DNA of 64,000 bases from Haloarcula sp. CBA1129 (GCF_008729015.1 NZ_RKSM01000001.1:1240001-1304000); one strand, 5' to 3'; positions 8,470-17,142 are shown, counted from the first letter of the stretch. Made by a program: numbers and translations. Notes: generated by a model from the letters alone, not told the origin.

Positions 8470-8820
8470 CAGAGCGGCAGGCTCTGAGGGACGCCGGGAC
8501 GGCCGCCGATTGTTTCAGAGTCCGGTAATCGAGTAGTCGCGACGAGGCGACATTCTCTGTGCAGCTTGCATACCAAGTACAGATTTGATACTGTGCCGAA
8601 GTTGGAGACTTCCTCGGAGTGGAGAACTGTCACACAGCCGCCGATTCGTCTATATGCGCGTGCTCCCGACGAGCAGAACAGGTGGTTCAGTCCGTGAGGC
8701 AAACGCCTTCTGCTTAGGACAACTGACCAATATTTTATCGCTGTTCGCCGGTGGGTGTTGTCGGATTGTTGGCGAAATCAACACAGTTTGGCCGATAAAA
8801 TTAAATATAATAATACACTA
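8470..8820. other. Intergenic region, no gene seen
   Basis: About 350 bases between the CHAT and TbsP-like genes hold no convincing reading frame. The right end is markedly AT-rich and contains the promoter of the following gene. Confidence 0.6.
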
Positions 8821-8832
8821 GTTACTGGTAAC
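8797..8832 (+). promoter_or_regulatory. Promoter and palindromic site of the TbsP-like gene
   Basis: An AT-rich TATA region (ttaaatataataat, about 8800-8813) precedes the ATG at 8838 by about 25-30 bases. A perfect inverted repeat GTTAC-TG-GTAAC at 8821-8832 lies between them, just before the start codon. It could be an operator for self-control, placed to block the start site. Confidence 0.5.
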
Positions 8833-8837
8833 GGACA

Positions 8838-9656
8838 ATGACCGAAAATCTCCTGCAAGACGACGTCGGTTCTATGTTGACCACGGTGTTTGGGGCAACT
8901 GACGAGCCGGTGTACGTCGTGAACCCGTCGCGGCGGAGCATCTCTGAGCTTGTGTCGACACTGGACGCAGATTCGGACGCACCCGAAGTTCGGCTACTGG
9001 CCGACGAGCGCGCACTGAAAGACGTCATGGACGACTTCCTCGTTGCAAGCACCGCGGCCGACCTCATCGATGAGGGGCGGCTCACCATGCGGCTGCTCGA
9101 CGACGTGCCGAACCACTCTGTCGCGGTGACCGTCGATACGGTGTACGCACTCGTCACAATCAGCGACACGGTCGGCGGTCTCGGGACCGATGACGCGGCA
9201 TTCGTCGACAACGCCTACGACTACTACGACACAGCTTGGGCAGACGCCGACGAGTACTCACTCCGGACGCCGCCACTCAACCGCGTCCAGAGCACGCTGG
9301 AATCCGACATCGGCCCGGAAACCGCGTCGGACTTCAACGATGTCCTCAACTCGCTGTCGACGGCCCGCGGCGACGGCGATGGGCTCGACGAGGTCACCAT
9401 CAGCCTACTCGTGGCCGCACGGAACGGCGAACTGCTGTACGACATCAGCAAATGGGGCGAAGATGTCGGGCTGGCGAGCAAGGCGACGTTCTCCCGGACC
9501 AAGACCAAGCTCGAAGACATGAACCTCATCGACACCGAGAAGGTCCCCATTGACGTGGGCCGGCCGCGACTCCGCCTGATGCTTGGCGACGACCGGCTCA
9601 AAGACGCCGACCCGGACGAACTGGCGTCCGTGGCCCAGTCCATCCTCGCCGCGTAG
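8838..9656 (+). CDS. tbsP: TbsP-like transcriptional regulator (DUF5821-type)
   Basis: The 272-residue acidic protein resembles the haloarchaeal TbsP family, reported in Haloferax to act with the sugar regulator TrmB on gluconeogenic gene expression. The first 165 residues form an alpha/beta domain (VYVVNPSRRSISELV, VRLLADERALKDVM, then VAVTVDTVYALVTI). The C-terminal part (LLVAARNGELLYDISKWGEDVGLASKATFSRTKTKLEDMNLI, in pieces) is a winged helix-turn-helix. It has its own promoter with a palindrome and ends 31 bases before the YcaO gene, so the two are likely co-transcribed. The name rests on remembered family features, not on a search. Confidence 0.65.
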   Translation: MTENLLQDDVGSMLTTVFGATDEPVYVVNPSRRSISELVSTLDADSDAPEVRLLADERALKDVMDDFLVASTAADLIDEGRLTMRLLDDVPNHSVAVTVDTVYALVTISDTVGGLGTDDAAFVDNAYDYYDTAWADADEYSLRTPPLNRVQSTLESDIGPETASDFNDVLNSLSTARGDGDGLDEVTISLLVAARNGELLYDISKWGEDVGLASKATFSRTKTKLEDMNLIDTEKVPIDVGRPRLRLMLGDDRLKDADPDELASVAQSILAA

Positions 9657-9687
9657 GTTTTTCCCGCTCCACCGCGAGGGGTTCGGC

Positions 9688-11397
9688 ATGCAGACTGTCG
9701 AAGTCGTCGGGCGTGGACCGGCCGTCGATGCACTTACCGCGTTTCTCGCTGCTATCGACGTTTCAGTAGCACAGCCGTCAACACCCACAGACGCCAGTGG
9801 CGACCTCGCCGTCGTCGTCGACACCGTCGGTTCGGAGACGTTTACGGCGTGGAACGACCGGGCGAAAGACGATGCCATTCCGTGGGTCGCCGTCGAACTG
9901 GGCGGCGTCGGCGGCGTCCCGGTGACTGACGCCGCGATCAGTGGGTTCGGTCCGGAGACGGGTTGTTTCGACTGTCTGCGGACTCGGGTCGAGGCAACGG
10001 TCGATGACACCGAGGCAGTGACAGAAGCCCCGACAGCAGCGACGCAACGATTCGCGGGAGCACTGGCCGGTCGACTGATAACCGAGTTTCTTGACGGCGA
10101 TTCCGCCCTCTTCGGGACTGTCACGGAGCTCCCACATACCCAGCGGCGGTTCCTCCCGGTCCCGGGCTGTGACTGCCACGGGACTCCGAGCCGTACCCTT
10201 GACGACGGCCGACAGACGGCTCCAGACAGCGAGGCGCTGTCGCGAGCAGAGCTGGGGCTTGACGACCGGGTCGGCATCGCCACAGAAGTCGGTGAGGTCG
10301 AATCGTTCCCGGCTCCGTACTACCTCTCGACGCTCGCCGACACCGCCGGTTTCAGCGACGTATCGGCCGCTGCCAAGGCCGCAGGTGTCGCTATCGACTG
10401 GGATACGGCGTTCATGAAGGCACTGGGTGAGAACTACGAGCGGTACGCGGCCGGGGTCTACCGCGAAGGGAATCTGCAGCACGGAACAGTCGCTGCTGTT
10501 CCAAATGCCGTTACGCCCGATGCGTTCGTCAGGGACGAGACAGAATGGGACGAATCGACAGCGCTCCTCTGGGTCCCGGCCGAGGACCTGCTGACCGACA
10601 AACGATGCTCGCTCCCCGCCGAAACTGTCCACTATCCGCCGCCCTCAAACGCTGTCAGACCAGCAACGACGACTGGTCTCGGACTCGGAAACACCGTCAC
10701 CGAGGCACTACTGACCGGACTCTACGAGGTCATCGAGCGCGACGCCGCGATGCTGTCGTGGTACTCGACGTTCGAGCCGCTCAGAGTTGCCGTCGATGAT
10801 CACGAGCGGTACGACACGCTCCGGCGGCGTGCAACGTCTGAAGGGCTCGACGTGACGGCGCTGTTACTGACACAGGATGTAGACGTGCCGGTCATCACCG
10901 TCGCGCTGGAACGGGACGAGTGGCCACGCTTTGCGCTCGGCACCGATGCTGATCTGGATCCGGGTGCAGCCGCCGTCGGCGCATTGGAGGAGGCAGTCCA
11001 GAACTGGATGGAACTCGACAATATGGGTCCAGAGGCCGCCATGGACGCACAGGGTGCGATCGGACGATACGCCGAATCGCCCGGCGAGGCAAACGACCTG
11101 ACGGCGACGGAGACAGCGGTCCCGCTGGACTCGCTCGGCCCCGATGCGGACCTCTCCGGCGAGGCGGAGCTAAAGGCGCTGTGTGACCGGACAGCTGACG
11201 CTGGGCTCACGCCGTACGGAACGCGGCTGACAACGTGCGACCTCGAACAGCTCGGATTCGAGGCGGTGCGGGTCGTCTGTCCGTCGGCACAGCCGCTGTT
11301 CTTCGGTGACGCGTTCTTCGGCGAGCGCGCCGAAGAAGTCCCGGCCGACTTGGGCTTCGAGCCACGACTCGAGCGGGATCATCATCCGTTCCCGTAG
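9688..11397 (+). CDS. YcaO-type cyclodehydratase with zinc-binding N-terminal domain
   Basis: From the ATG at 9688 the product has 569 residues. The N-terminal 175 residues contain two cysteine pairs (GCFDCLRTR and PGCDCHG) like the zinc site of ThiF-like partner domains of thiazole/oxazole peptide synthesis. The YcaO part follows: GENYERYAAG, ATTTGLGLGNTVTEALLTGLYEVIERDA with the ATP/Mg-binding Glu residues, and an acidic segment ALEEAVQNW. The C-terminus RDHHPFP is proline-ended as in azoline-forming YcaO enzymes. YcaO proteins activate peptide-bond amides with ATP. No precursor peptide or flavin dehydrogenase gene was found beside it, so the substrate is unknown. It probably shares a transcript with the TbsP-like gene. 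Confidence 0.85.
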   Translation: MQTVEVVGRGPAVDALTAFLAAIDVSVAQPSTPTDASGDLAVVVDTVGSETFTAWNDRAKDDAIPWVAVELGGVGGVPVTDAAISGFGPETGCFDCLRTRVEATVDDTEAVTEAPTAATQRFAGALAGRLITEFLDGDSALFGTVTELPHTQRRFLPVPGCDCHGTPSRTLDDGRQTAPDSEALSRAELGLDDRVGIATEVGEVESFPAPYYLSTLADTAGFSDVSAAAKAAGVAIDWDTAFMKALGENYERYAAGVYREGNLQHGTVAAVPNAVTPDAFVRDETEWDESTALLWVPAEDLLTDKRCSLPAETVHYPPPSNAVRPATTTGLGLGNTVTEALLTGLYEVIERDAAMLSWYSTFEPLRVAVDDHERYDTLRRRATSEGLDVTALLLTQDVDVPVITVALERDEWPRFALGTDADLDPGAAAVGALEEAVQNWMELDNMGPEAAMDAQGAIGRYAESPGEANDLTATETAVPLDSLGPDADLSGEAELKALCDRTADAGLTPYGTRLTTCDLEQLGFEAVRVVCPSAQPLFFGDAFFGERAEEVPADLGFEPRLERDHHPFP

Positions 11398-11421
11398 GCG
11401 CAGACGGAAGCGACTGGACCC

Positions 11422-12570
11422 TTAGATACCGAACGTCGCCCGCAGCATATCCCGCGTGCCCGGCCCGAGCCCGACCGCAGTGACGGCGATGAGCAACAGG
11501 AGCGCGTACCGCGGGCTGTCGTCGATGAACTCCTGATTGAACAGCGAGACGACCAGCGAGGCGACGGCAAGCTTGACGATTAGGAACGGCCACGACGTGC
11601 CGATAGCGGCCGAGAGACCGGCCGGCTGGAGCGCTTCGGTGGCCTCGATGATGAACTCGTTGGCCGGGTGTTTCGGGTAGTACGTCAGCGGGACCGACAG
11701 CGCGTCGAGCCAGTCGGCCAAGACGACGTTTGCAACGCCGTCGATGGCGTGGCCCCAGATGACCAGCAGGCCGATGTAGCCAGTTCCGTCGTTCAGTGCC
11801 GGTCGATACGACTCGAACAAGCGGTACAGGCCGTACGATATCGCCGATGCCAGTCCGACGGTCGTGATGAGGACTGACGGATACAACGTCGCGTACTCGC
11901 GTGTGAGCGCGACAAACGTGAGATAGAGCAACGTCACGGCGACGAAGGCCCCGCCGATAGCGCCGGTTGTCCGGTAGTAACTGTCGACGACGCCACGCTG
12001 TTCGAGATCCACGCAGACGACGAGGACGAGCAGCGTCAGCAAGAACACCGTGCCGTAAATGACGGGGCTGATGATGAGCGAACTCAGCGGGTACTCGACG
12101 ATGGGGGAGACGCCGGCGTCAACTGCGCGGTCCGTCGCGTCCTCGACGGTCCGCAACGCGCCGCCGAGCAGCATGAACGGGACGAACGCGAAGTAGAGCT
12201 TCGGGTCTTCGGCGATGTCCAGACGCTCGAGGAGAAAGTAGACGCCGACGAGCATGTACACCAGAATCAGCATGTAGCCGATCTCGGAGACGATAGTGTA
12301 CCCCGGCTCAGCGATGAGCCGTCCCTCCTGAATGGCTGCTTTACAGCCATCGTATAGCGGCTGTGGCCCGGATGCAGTCATCTCTGCACAGCTGGCCGAC
12401 TTGGCGTCCGCGTACACTGGGCCCCAGAAGTACCGCCAGAGGAACCGGTCCCAGACAGCCTGTGGAGCGGCCGCAACAGCTCCGATGGCGACGAGGAGGA
12501 CGGCAACAAAAGAGCCCACCCAGAGCCGGCCGGGCCCGAAGTCATCGACGGCTCGCTCGAACGTGTTCAT
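11422..12570 (-). CDS. DUF63 family membrane protein
   Basis: The 382-residue protein starts MNTFERAVDDFGPGRL. It has about nine or ten hydrophobic helices, for example LWVGSFVAVLLVAIGAVAA, YMLILVYMLVGVYFLLERL and VIYGTVFLLTLLVLVVCV. Conserved stretches WGHAIDGVANVVLADW and KHPANEFIIEATEAL are typical of the archaeal DUF63 family, whose function is not established. An earlier in-frame start would add 20 residues without a better leader. It converges on the YcaO gene and is separated from it by 24 bases. Confidence 0.85.
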   Translation of the reverse strand: MNTFERAVDDFGPGRLWVGSFVAVLLVAIGAVAAAPQAVWDRFLWRYFWGPVYADAKSASCAEMTASGPQPLYDGCKAAIQEGRLIAEPGYTIVSEIGYMLILVYMLVGVYFLLERLDIAEDPKLYFAFVPFMLLGGALRTVEDATDRAVDAGVSPIVEYPLSSLIISPVIYGTVFLLTLLVLVVCVDLEQRGVVDSYYRTTGAIGGAFVAVTLLYLTFVALTREYATLYPSVLITTVGLASAISYGLYRLFESYRPALNDGTGYIGLLVIWGHAIDGVANVVLADWLDALSVPLTYYPKHPANEFIIEATEALQPAGLSAAIGTSWPFLIVKLAVASLVVSLFNQEFIDDSPRYALLLLIAVTAVGLGPGTRDMLRATFGI

Positions 12571-12672
12571 GGGCGAGTGACCGGCGGCAGGCGGTTTTAG
12601 CGTTCCGGTCGCGTGTGCGCTGAGCGGCATCCCGCAACCCAGATGATAACGAGCCGCGTGGCGACGGTGTGG

Positions 12673-13512
12673 TCAGTCCCCCGCGAGCGCCTCGTTTCCG
12701 GCCGCTATGAAGGCCTCGTGTGCCTCGCCGTTGGAGGCGACGACGGAATCGCTGTCGTGGGTCCAAGGATCGCCATCGAGGTCAGTGACTGTGCCGCCGG
12801 CCTCTCGGATCATATGGACGCCAGCGAGCGTATCCCAAGGGGCCATCGAACGTGTGCATACGAGTCCTTCGAGCGCCCCGTCGGCAACGTGTGCCAGCGT
12901 TGCTTGGAACGAACCCAGACGGCGGATATCGCCAAACCGGTCGCCGACAGCGCTGCACAGCCGACCGAACTCGTCCCTGTCGGTCCGATCCCACCAGCCT
13001 ACCGGCGCTACAGCGAACGTTTCCGGGTCGGTTCGCTCACTCACCGACAGTTCAGTCCCGTCCCGCGTTACGCTCTCGGGGCCGACGGCGTAGAGGTCGC
13101 CATACGAAGGGAGATAGGTCACCGATGCGACCGGTTCACCGTCGACAACTGCGCTGACGACCGTTCCCCACAGACGCATCCCACGGACGTAGTTCGCCGT
13201 CCCGTCGATTGGGTCGATTACCCACACAGAACCGCTGTCTGTGATGCTATCGACCGCTTCAGGGTCGTGGTCGGCCTCCGGTCCGGCCCGCGTCGAGAGG
13301 TCTTCCTCACAGAGGAATCGGTCGCCCGGAAACTCTTCCAGAATGGTTGCGACGACTTGCCGCTGGGCGTCGCGGTCAGTTTCCGTGACGAGGTCGTTCT
13401 TATTGGCCTTCGACTCGACACTAAGCTCGCCCCGGAACTGCTCCCGGGCCACGACACCGCCAGCGCGGGCCGCTCGTTCGGCAACCGCCGCCCGGTGGCT
13501 TGCATCAGTCAT
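12673..13512 (-). CDS. Inositol-monophosphatase / fructose-bisphosphatase superfamily enzyme
   Basis: The 279-residue protein from MTDASHRAAVAE carries the metal-binding motifs of the family: FLCEED (about residue 75), VWVIDPIDGTANYVRGM (about 104-120) with the DPIDGT signature, and MAPWDTLAGVHMIREAGG near the C-terminus, whose Asp binds the second metal. These enzymes dephosphorylate inositol phosphates, fructose-1,6-bisphosphate or PAP with Mg; the exact substrate cannot be told from sequence. It stands as a single leftward gene. Confidence 0.9.
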   Translation of the reverse strand: MTDASHRAAVAERAARAGGVVAREQFRGELSVESKANKNDLVTETDRDAQRQVVATILEEFPGDRFLCEEDLSTRAGPEADHDPEAVDSITDSGSVWVIDPIDGTANYVRGMRLWGTVVSAVVDGEPVASVTYLPSYGDLYAVGPESVTRDGTELSVSERTDPETFAVAPVGWWDRTDRDEFGRLCSAVGDRFGDIRRLGSFQATLAHVADGALEGLVCTRSMAPWDTLAGVHMIREAGGTVTDLDGDPWTHDSDSVVASNGEAHEAFIAAGNEALAGD

Positions 13513-13584
13513 ACCTGAGGCTGGACCGGCCTCGTTCAAACCATCTCGCCTTCCAGCAAAACAGGACTGGCGTCCGGCGACGGA

Positions 13585-13785
13585 TTACTCCTCTTCGACA
13601 GCCTCGTCAACAGCGTCGAGAATGGCTTGGGCGATGTCCCGCGCCTCATTGGGCGTGTACAGGACCTGATTCCCCAGTGACTGTTCAATACGGACGTAGC
13701 CGTCATCGTCCTCAATGGAGAAAAACGCCGTATTCTCCAGCGGTGGCACGTGCAGGCTGGCCCCCTCGGACTGGTCTGTCGCCAT
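13585..13785 (-). CDS. 66-residue acidic protein of unknown function
   Basis: From MATDQSEGASLHVPP the product is small and acidic, with a beta-rich middle (AFFSIEDDDGYVRIEQS) and a helical acidic tail (EARDIAQAILDAVDEAVEEE). The upstream part of the frame is basic and is treated as non-coding. Conserved small proteins of this kind are frequent in haloarchaea, but no role is recognised. It lies 73 bases downstream of the phosphatase gene on the same strand in sequence order, that is, upstream in transcription. Confidence 0.65.
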   Translation of the reverse strand: MATDQSEGASLHVPPLENTAFFSIEDDDGYVRIEQSLGNQVLYTPNEARDIAQAILDAVDEAVEEE

Positions 13786-13904
13786 GTTATTGTTTAGCAC
13801 ATAGTGCGGCTTAAATCTACGGCTCTGGACAATAGCGCCCGCCCAGTTACAAATATTAATAATCAGACCCCAACGGCTTATACTCATGCCGGATACATAC
13901 GCAT

Positions 13905-14084
13905 ATGGCATCGATACGTGGGGCGCTTCGGTTCAGCAAGGACATCTCGATTATCATGCTTTTGGGAGTCGTCTACGTCCTTGGGTTAAGCGTTGCAACG
14001 CTGATCAGTGCATCAGAGGAGCGACTGCCGCGGATACACGCTGTTGGTGGCGAGGTGCGGAGCCGACTCCGCCGCCCAATGTAA
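13905..14084 (+). CDS. 59-residue single-helix membrane protein
   Basis: ATG at 13905 to TAA at 14082-14084. The product starts MASIRGALRFSKDISIIMLL and has one clear membrane helix (ISIIMLLGVVYVLGLSVATLI) flanked by basic residues on both sides, ending in RSRLRRPM. The gene is divergent from the 66-residue protein gene, with about 119 bases of AT-rich promoter-like DNA between them. Base usage and codon pattern resemble the neighbours. The small size, positive ends and single helix suggest a membrane-bound accessory peptide; no family is recognised. Confidence 0.6.
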   Translation: MASIRGALRFSKDISIIMLLGVVYVLGLSVATLISASEERLPRIHAVGGEVRSRLRRPM

Positions 14085-14682
14085 GGCGGTCAGCAACCCC
14101 GAACCCCAGCCACCAACCGGCCATATTGACTCGGGTGGTTTCACTCGGAATATGTTCACCCGAAGTGGTGCATTTTTCCCGGCTACAGACAAGATCCGGG
14201 ACGGCCGACCCGTCCCTCCCGCAGTAGTTTCTCGGTGTGGCTCGCCCCACAGACGCGGCGACTCAATGATCGCCCCGTGTTATAATGCTGATTAAAATAT
14301 CAGTAAGTGAAACCCGTGGCAGATATAATCTGCTAGTCTGATAGATATCTGCTTCACAACGTACATTAGTGCGTGAATAATGTTGATTACTGATAGATGG
14401 CACTCCATACGACGGTTCTAGGTCGAAGAAATTGTGTACGATCAGGGGAGAATAGGAGTTCTCTGCCCAACCATTAGTATTAATCATGGGTTATCCTACC
14501 CGACAGCTTTATTATACGCTGCTTTGACATGACATTCTGTGTGGGAGCCATGCGGTACCTATCAGAAATTGGCCATTGAAATCAAATAAAATGGGGCCTA
14601 CTAGCCGTATTCATCGAAAGCTTCCCAGGGGGAGTGGAGAGTGCATGCGACTAGACGCACCAGCTACAGCCGAGGTACGGGA
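14085..14682. other. Gene-free, AT-rich stretch
   Basis: About 600 bases without a credible gene. The part at roughly 14260-14600 is much richer in A and T than the surroundings. The short frames here give translations with no haloarchaeal composition. It may hold a long control region for the following glycosyltransferase or the decayed remains of an element. Confidence 0.5.
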
Positions 14683-15900
14683 ATGACGATACAAGCAAAT
14701 CAGGTAAATCAAACGGGTCAACAGGGGATCGCGTCCAAGACTGCAGACGAGTTTCTCGTCACGCCAGAGAGCGAAGTCATGCCGGTTTTGAGCGTCGTGA
14801 TGCCCACCCTCAACGAAGAGAAAGGAATCGTAGAGTGTATTGATCGGATCAAGACGGCGATCTCGGAACTGCGCGTCCCGACTGAGATCATCGTAAGCGA
14901 TAGCTCGACTGACGCGACACCGGAGCTCGCTCGCGAGCGGGGCGCGACAGTCGTGACTCCTGACGAACCGGGCTACGGGTACGCGTATCGCTACGCGTTC
15001 GACAAGGCGCGAGGAGAGTACATTGCGATGGGTGATGCGGACACGACATACGATTTCGAGATGATTCCGCAGCTTCTCGAACCGGTCCAGAACGGCGACG
15101 CGGACATCTGTATGGGGAGCCGACTGGAGGGTGAAATCCGGGACGGGTCGATGCCGCCGCTCCACAAATACGTCGGAAACCCGCTACTGACGCGGTTCCT
15201 GAACACGTTCTATGGTGCCGGTGTAAGCGATGCCCACAGCGGTTTCCGTGTGTTTACCACGGATGCGCTCGAAACGCTAGAGTTAGAGACGACCGGGATG
15301 GAGTTCGCCAGCGAGATGATTATGGAGGCCGGTGCAAACGACCTCACAATCGAGGAGGTCCCGATTATCTACCACGAGCGGGAGGGCGAGGAAACGCTCG
15401 ACAGTTTCAGTGACGGCTGGCGACACGTCCGATTTATGCTCGTGAATGCGCCGGACTACCTGTTTTCGTATCCGGCGCTGTTGCTAGTCTCGGTCGGAGC
15501 AGTGTTGATGTCGCTGTCAATCGGTCGGCTGTCGGTCGGTGGCGTCAATTTCGGTATACAGACGATGGTCGGCGGGTCGTTACTGGCAATCGTCGGGTAT
15601 CAGGTCTGGACGCTTGCGCTGTTCAGTTCCATCGCCGCGAACCCGATAAACCAGCCCGATGGTGTCCTTGTCGGCATGATACGGGAGCGGTTCCAACTGG
15701 AACACGGCGCGTCGATTGGTATCCTCGCGGCTGCTGTCGGTATCCTGTACCTCGGGGGCGTCTTCGGACAGTGGCTGCTCGCCGGGGAAGCGGCGTTACC
15801 GTCAGCCACGACAACCCTTCTGGCCTCGACAGTCGTGGTGCTCGGGCTACAGACGGTGTTCGGGTCGTTCTTCATGAGCATGCTAGCCGACAGCAGCTAA
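14683..15900 (+). CDS. Membrane-bound family 2 glycosyltransferase (dolichol-phosphate sugar synthase type)
   Basis: From ATG 14683 the product has 405 residues. The catalytic domain (about 30-260) has VLSVVMPTLNEEKGI, DSSTDATPELARERGA, and IAMGDADTTYDFEMI with the metal-binding DAD. Its pattern GVSDAHSGFRVFTTDAL is typical of dolichol-phosphate hexosyltransferases and haloarchaeal AglJ-like enzymes. Four C-terminal membrane helices follow (such as YPALLLVSVGAVLMSLSI). It should load a nucleotide sugar onto polyprenol phosphate on the cytoplasmic face. A GTG 42 bases upstream is possible but gives a basic, atypical leader. It stands alone, about 24 kb from the main glycan cluster. Confidence 0.85.
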   Translation: MTIQANQVNQTGQQGIASKTADEFLVTPESEVMPVLSVVMPTLNEEKGIVECIDRIKTAISELRVPTEIIVSDSSTDATPELARERGATVVTPDEPGYGYAYRYAFDKARGEYIAMGDADTTYDFEMIPQLLEPVQNGDADICMGSRLEGEIRDGSMPPLHKYVGNPLLTRFLNTFYGAGVSDAHSGFRVFTTDALETLELETTGMEFASEMIMEAGANDLTIEEVPIIYHEREGEETLDSFSDGWRHVRFMLVNAPDYLFSYPALLLVSVGAVLMSLSIGRLSVGGVNFGIQTMVGGSLLAIVGYQVWTLALFSSIAANPINQPDGVLVGMIRERFQLEHGASIGILAAAVGILYLGGVFGQWLLAGEAALPSATTTLLASTVVVLGLQTVFGSFFMSMLADSS

Positions 15901-15927
15901 CCGTTGACCGTCGCTTTCGCGGGCTAG

Positions 15928-16914
15928 TCAGTCCTGCGTACACCTGCTAGAGCACGTTCCGTTCGCAACGCATTCAATGTCGGGTTGCGTTCGGTTCTCG
16001 GCGACGAACTGCCACTCGTTTCGGCCTACGCTGTCGGTACCGTTCGAATACGTGAGCTGTCTGTACAGTCCGTTGTAGTTCATCACGCTATCGTATTCTG
16101 TCTGGGAGTAGCGCTCCTCGTCTATGCCATCCTGATGAGCGTCGAGCCCCATCGCGTGCCCGAACTCATGCATGAACAGCGAAGCGGTAACTCTCGTCGA
16201 GTCGAACCGCTCCATCGCCGCGATCTCGGGTCGGCCCGCGCCGACGAAGTAGTCGTCCCCATTGTATGCGACGTCGTCGGTGACCAAGACGTAGTAATAG
16301 CCGTCAGAACGATACTCCGAATGGTTGGCCCGGAAATCATAGATGTCGTTCCCGGAGCCAGCGTGGTGTTTCGAGTGGACCGTCCCGTTAGCCGAGAGGT
16401 TAGTATCGTCCGTGACGAGATGGATATCGATCCCGGTGGAGCCGTCGGGGTTCGAAACGGGTGCATCGTCGAAGGTTTCGATAATTGATGTCTGGACCGA
16501 GTCACTGAGCGTCGTTGACTGCGTGGAATCAACTTCGACGTAGATGTCTGTTCGGAGTGGGTCAGCCTCTGGAATGGCCTGTTCACAGCGGACTTCCATG
16601 CCGTCCGGGTAGCCGTCCCCGTCCGTATCCACGTCGGTTGGGTCAGTATCGTAGACGGACCGCTCTAGCGAATCTGACAACCCGTCGCCGTCGGTGTCAG
16701 TGCCGTTCGCGTTGACGTGTGCCTGCTGTGCGCTCGGACTATCGGCTCCACCGCCGCTAGCGGTGTTCACCTGCGGTGACGTGCCGGCAACTGGAAACAC
16801 GACACCGGCGAGAAGCAGCGTGACGAGTACGATGGCACCGACGCGAAACAGCGGCAGGCGACGAAACCAGTTGCTCGCGAGGCGGCGAGCGCCGACTGAG
16901 ATGTCTGGGACCAT
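15928..16914 (-). CDS. Secreted or membrane-anchored zinc metalloprotease (metzincin type) with Ca-binding repeats
   Basis: The 328-residue protein has an N-terminal hydrophobic anchor (FRVGAIVLVTLLLAGVVF) after a basic leader. Residues about 72-105 hold two thrombospondin type 3-like Ca-binding repeats (DTDGDGLSD and DTDGDGYPDG). The protease motif HEFGHAMGLDAH places zinc ligands at His249, His253 and His259 with Glu250 as base. A Met-turn-like SVMNYNGLY follows about 20 residues later. This combination defines a metzincin-like peptidase. The C-terminus holds three cysteines (CVANGTCSSRC), rare in haloarchaea and possibly disulfide-bonded. It acts outside the membrane. It is divergent from the DUF58 operon. 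Confidence 0.85.
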   Translation of the reverse strand: MVPDISVGARRLASNWFRRLPLFRVGAIVLVTLLLAGVVFPVAGTSPQVNTASGGGADSPSAQQAHVNANGTDTDGDGLSDSLERSVYDTDPTDVDTDGDGYPDGMEVRCEQAIPEADPLRTDIYVEVDSTQSTTLSDSVQTSIIETFDDAPVSNPDGSTGIDIHLVTDDTNLSANGTVHSKHHAGSGNDIYDFRANHSEYRSDGYYYVLVTDDVAYNGDDYFVGAGRPEIAAMERFDSTRVTASLFMHEFGHAMGLDAHQDGIDEERYSQTEYDSVMNYNGLYRQLTYSNGTDSVGRNEWQFVAENRTQPDIECVANGTCSSRCTQD

Positions 16915-17142
16915 AGTCGTAGTATTAATATTGATTTTAGTTTCTGCATCCAGACAGGTTTTCGAAAGTAGGAACCTGATGTGCCTCTCCAGCAGTTATA
17001 CCTCAGACTTTCCGAGCAGCAGTTAAGTAAATAATCCACCAGATATCAATATCGATTTTGATTTTTAGAGCGGGCGCATATCACAAGGACCCGGCTACGT
17101 CTGTCGGTATCTTCAATGGGCTCGGTTCAGTAACAGAATCTA
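16915..17142. promoter_or_regulatory. Divergent promoter region with an imperfect direct repeat
   Basis: Between the metalloprotease and DUF58 genes, an AT-rich 17-base sequence occurs twice in the same orientation: tattaatattgatttta at 16923-16939 and tatcaatatcgattttg at 17044-17060, 14 of 17 identical. Each lies close to one of the two divergent starts. Confidence 0.45.

Noticed and set aside
9405..10632. Long leftward frames opposite the YcaO gene
   Set aside because: Shadow frames; the YcaO and zinc motifs read rightward.
14263..14487. A 74-codon leftward frame in the AT-rich gap
   Set aside because: No haloarchaeal composition, start signal or conserved pattern.
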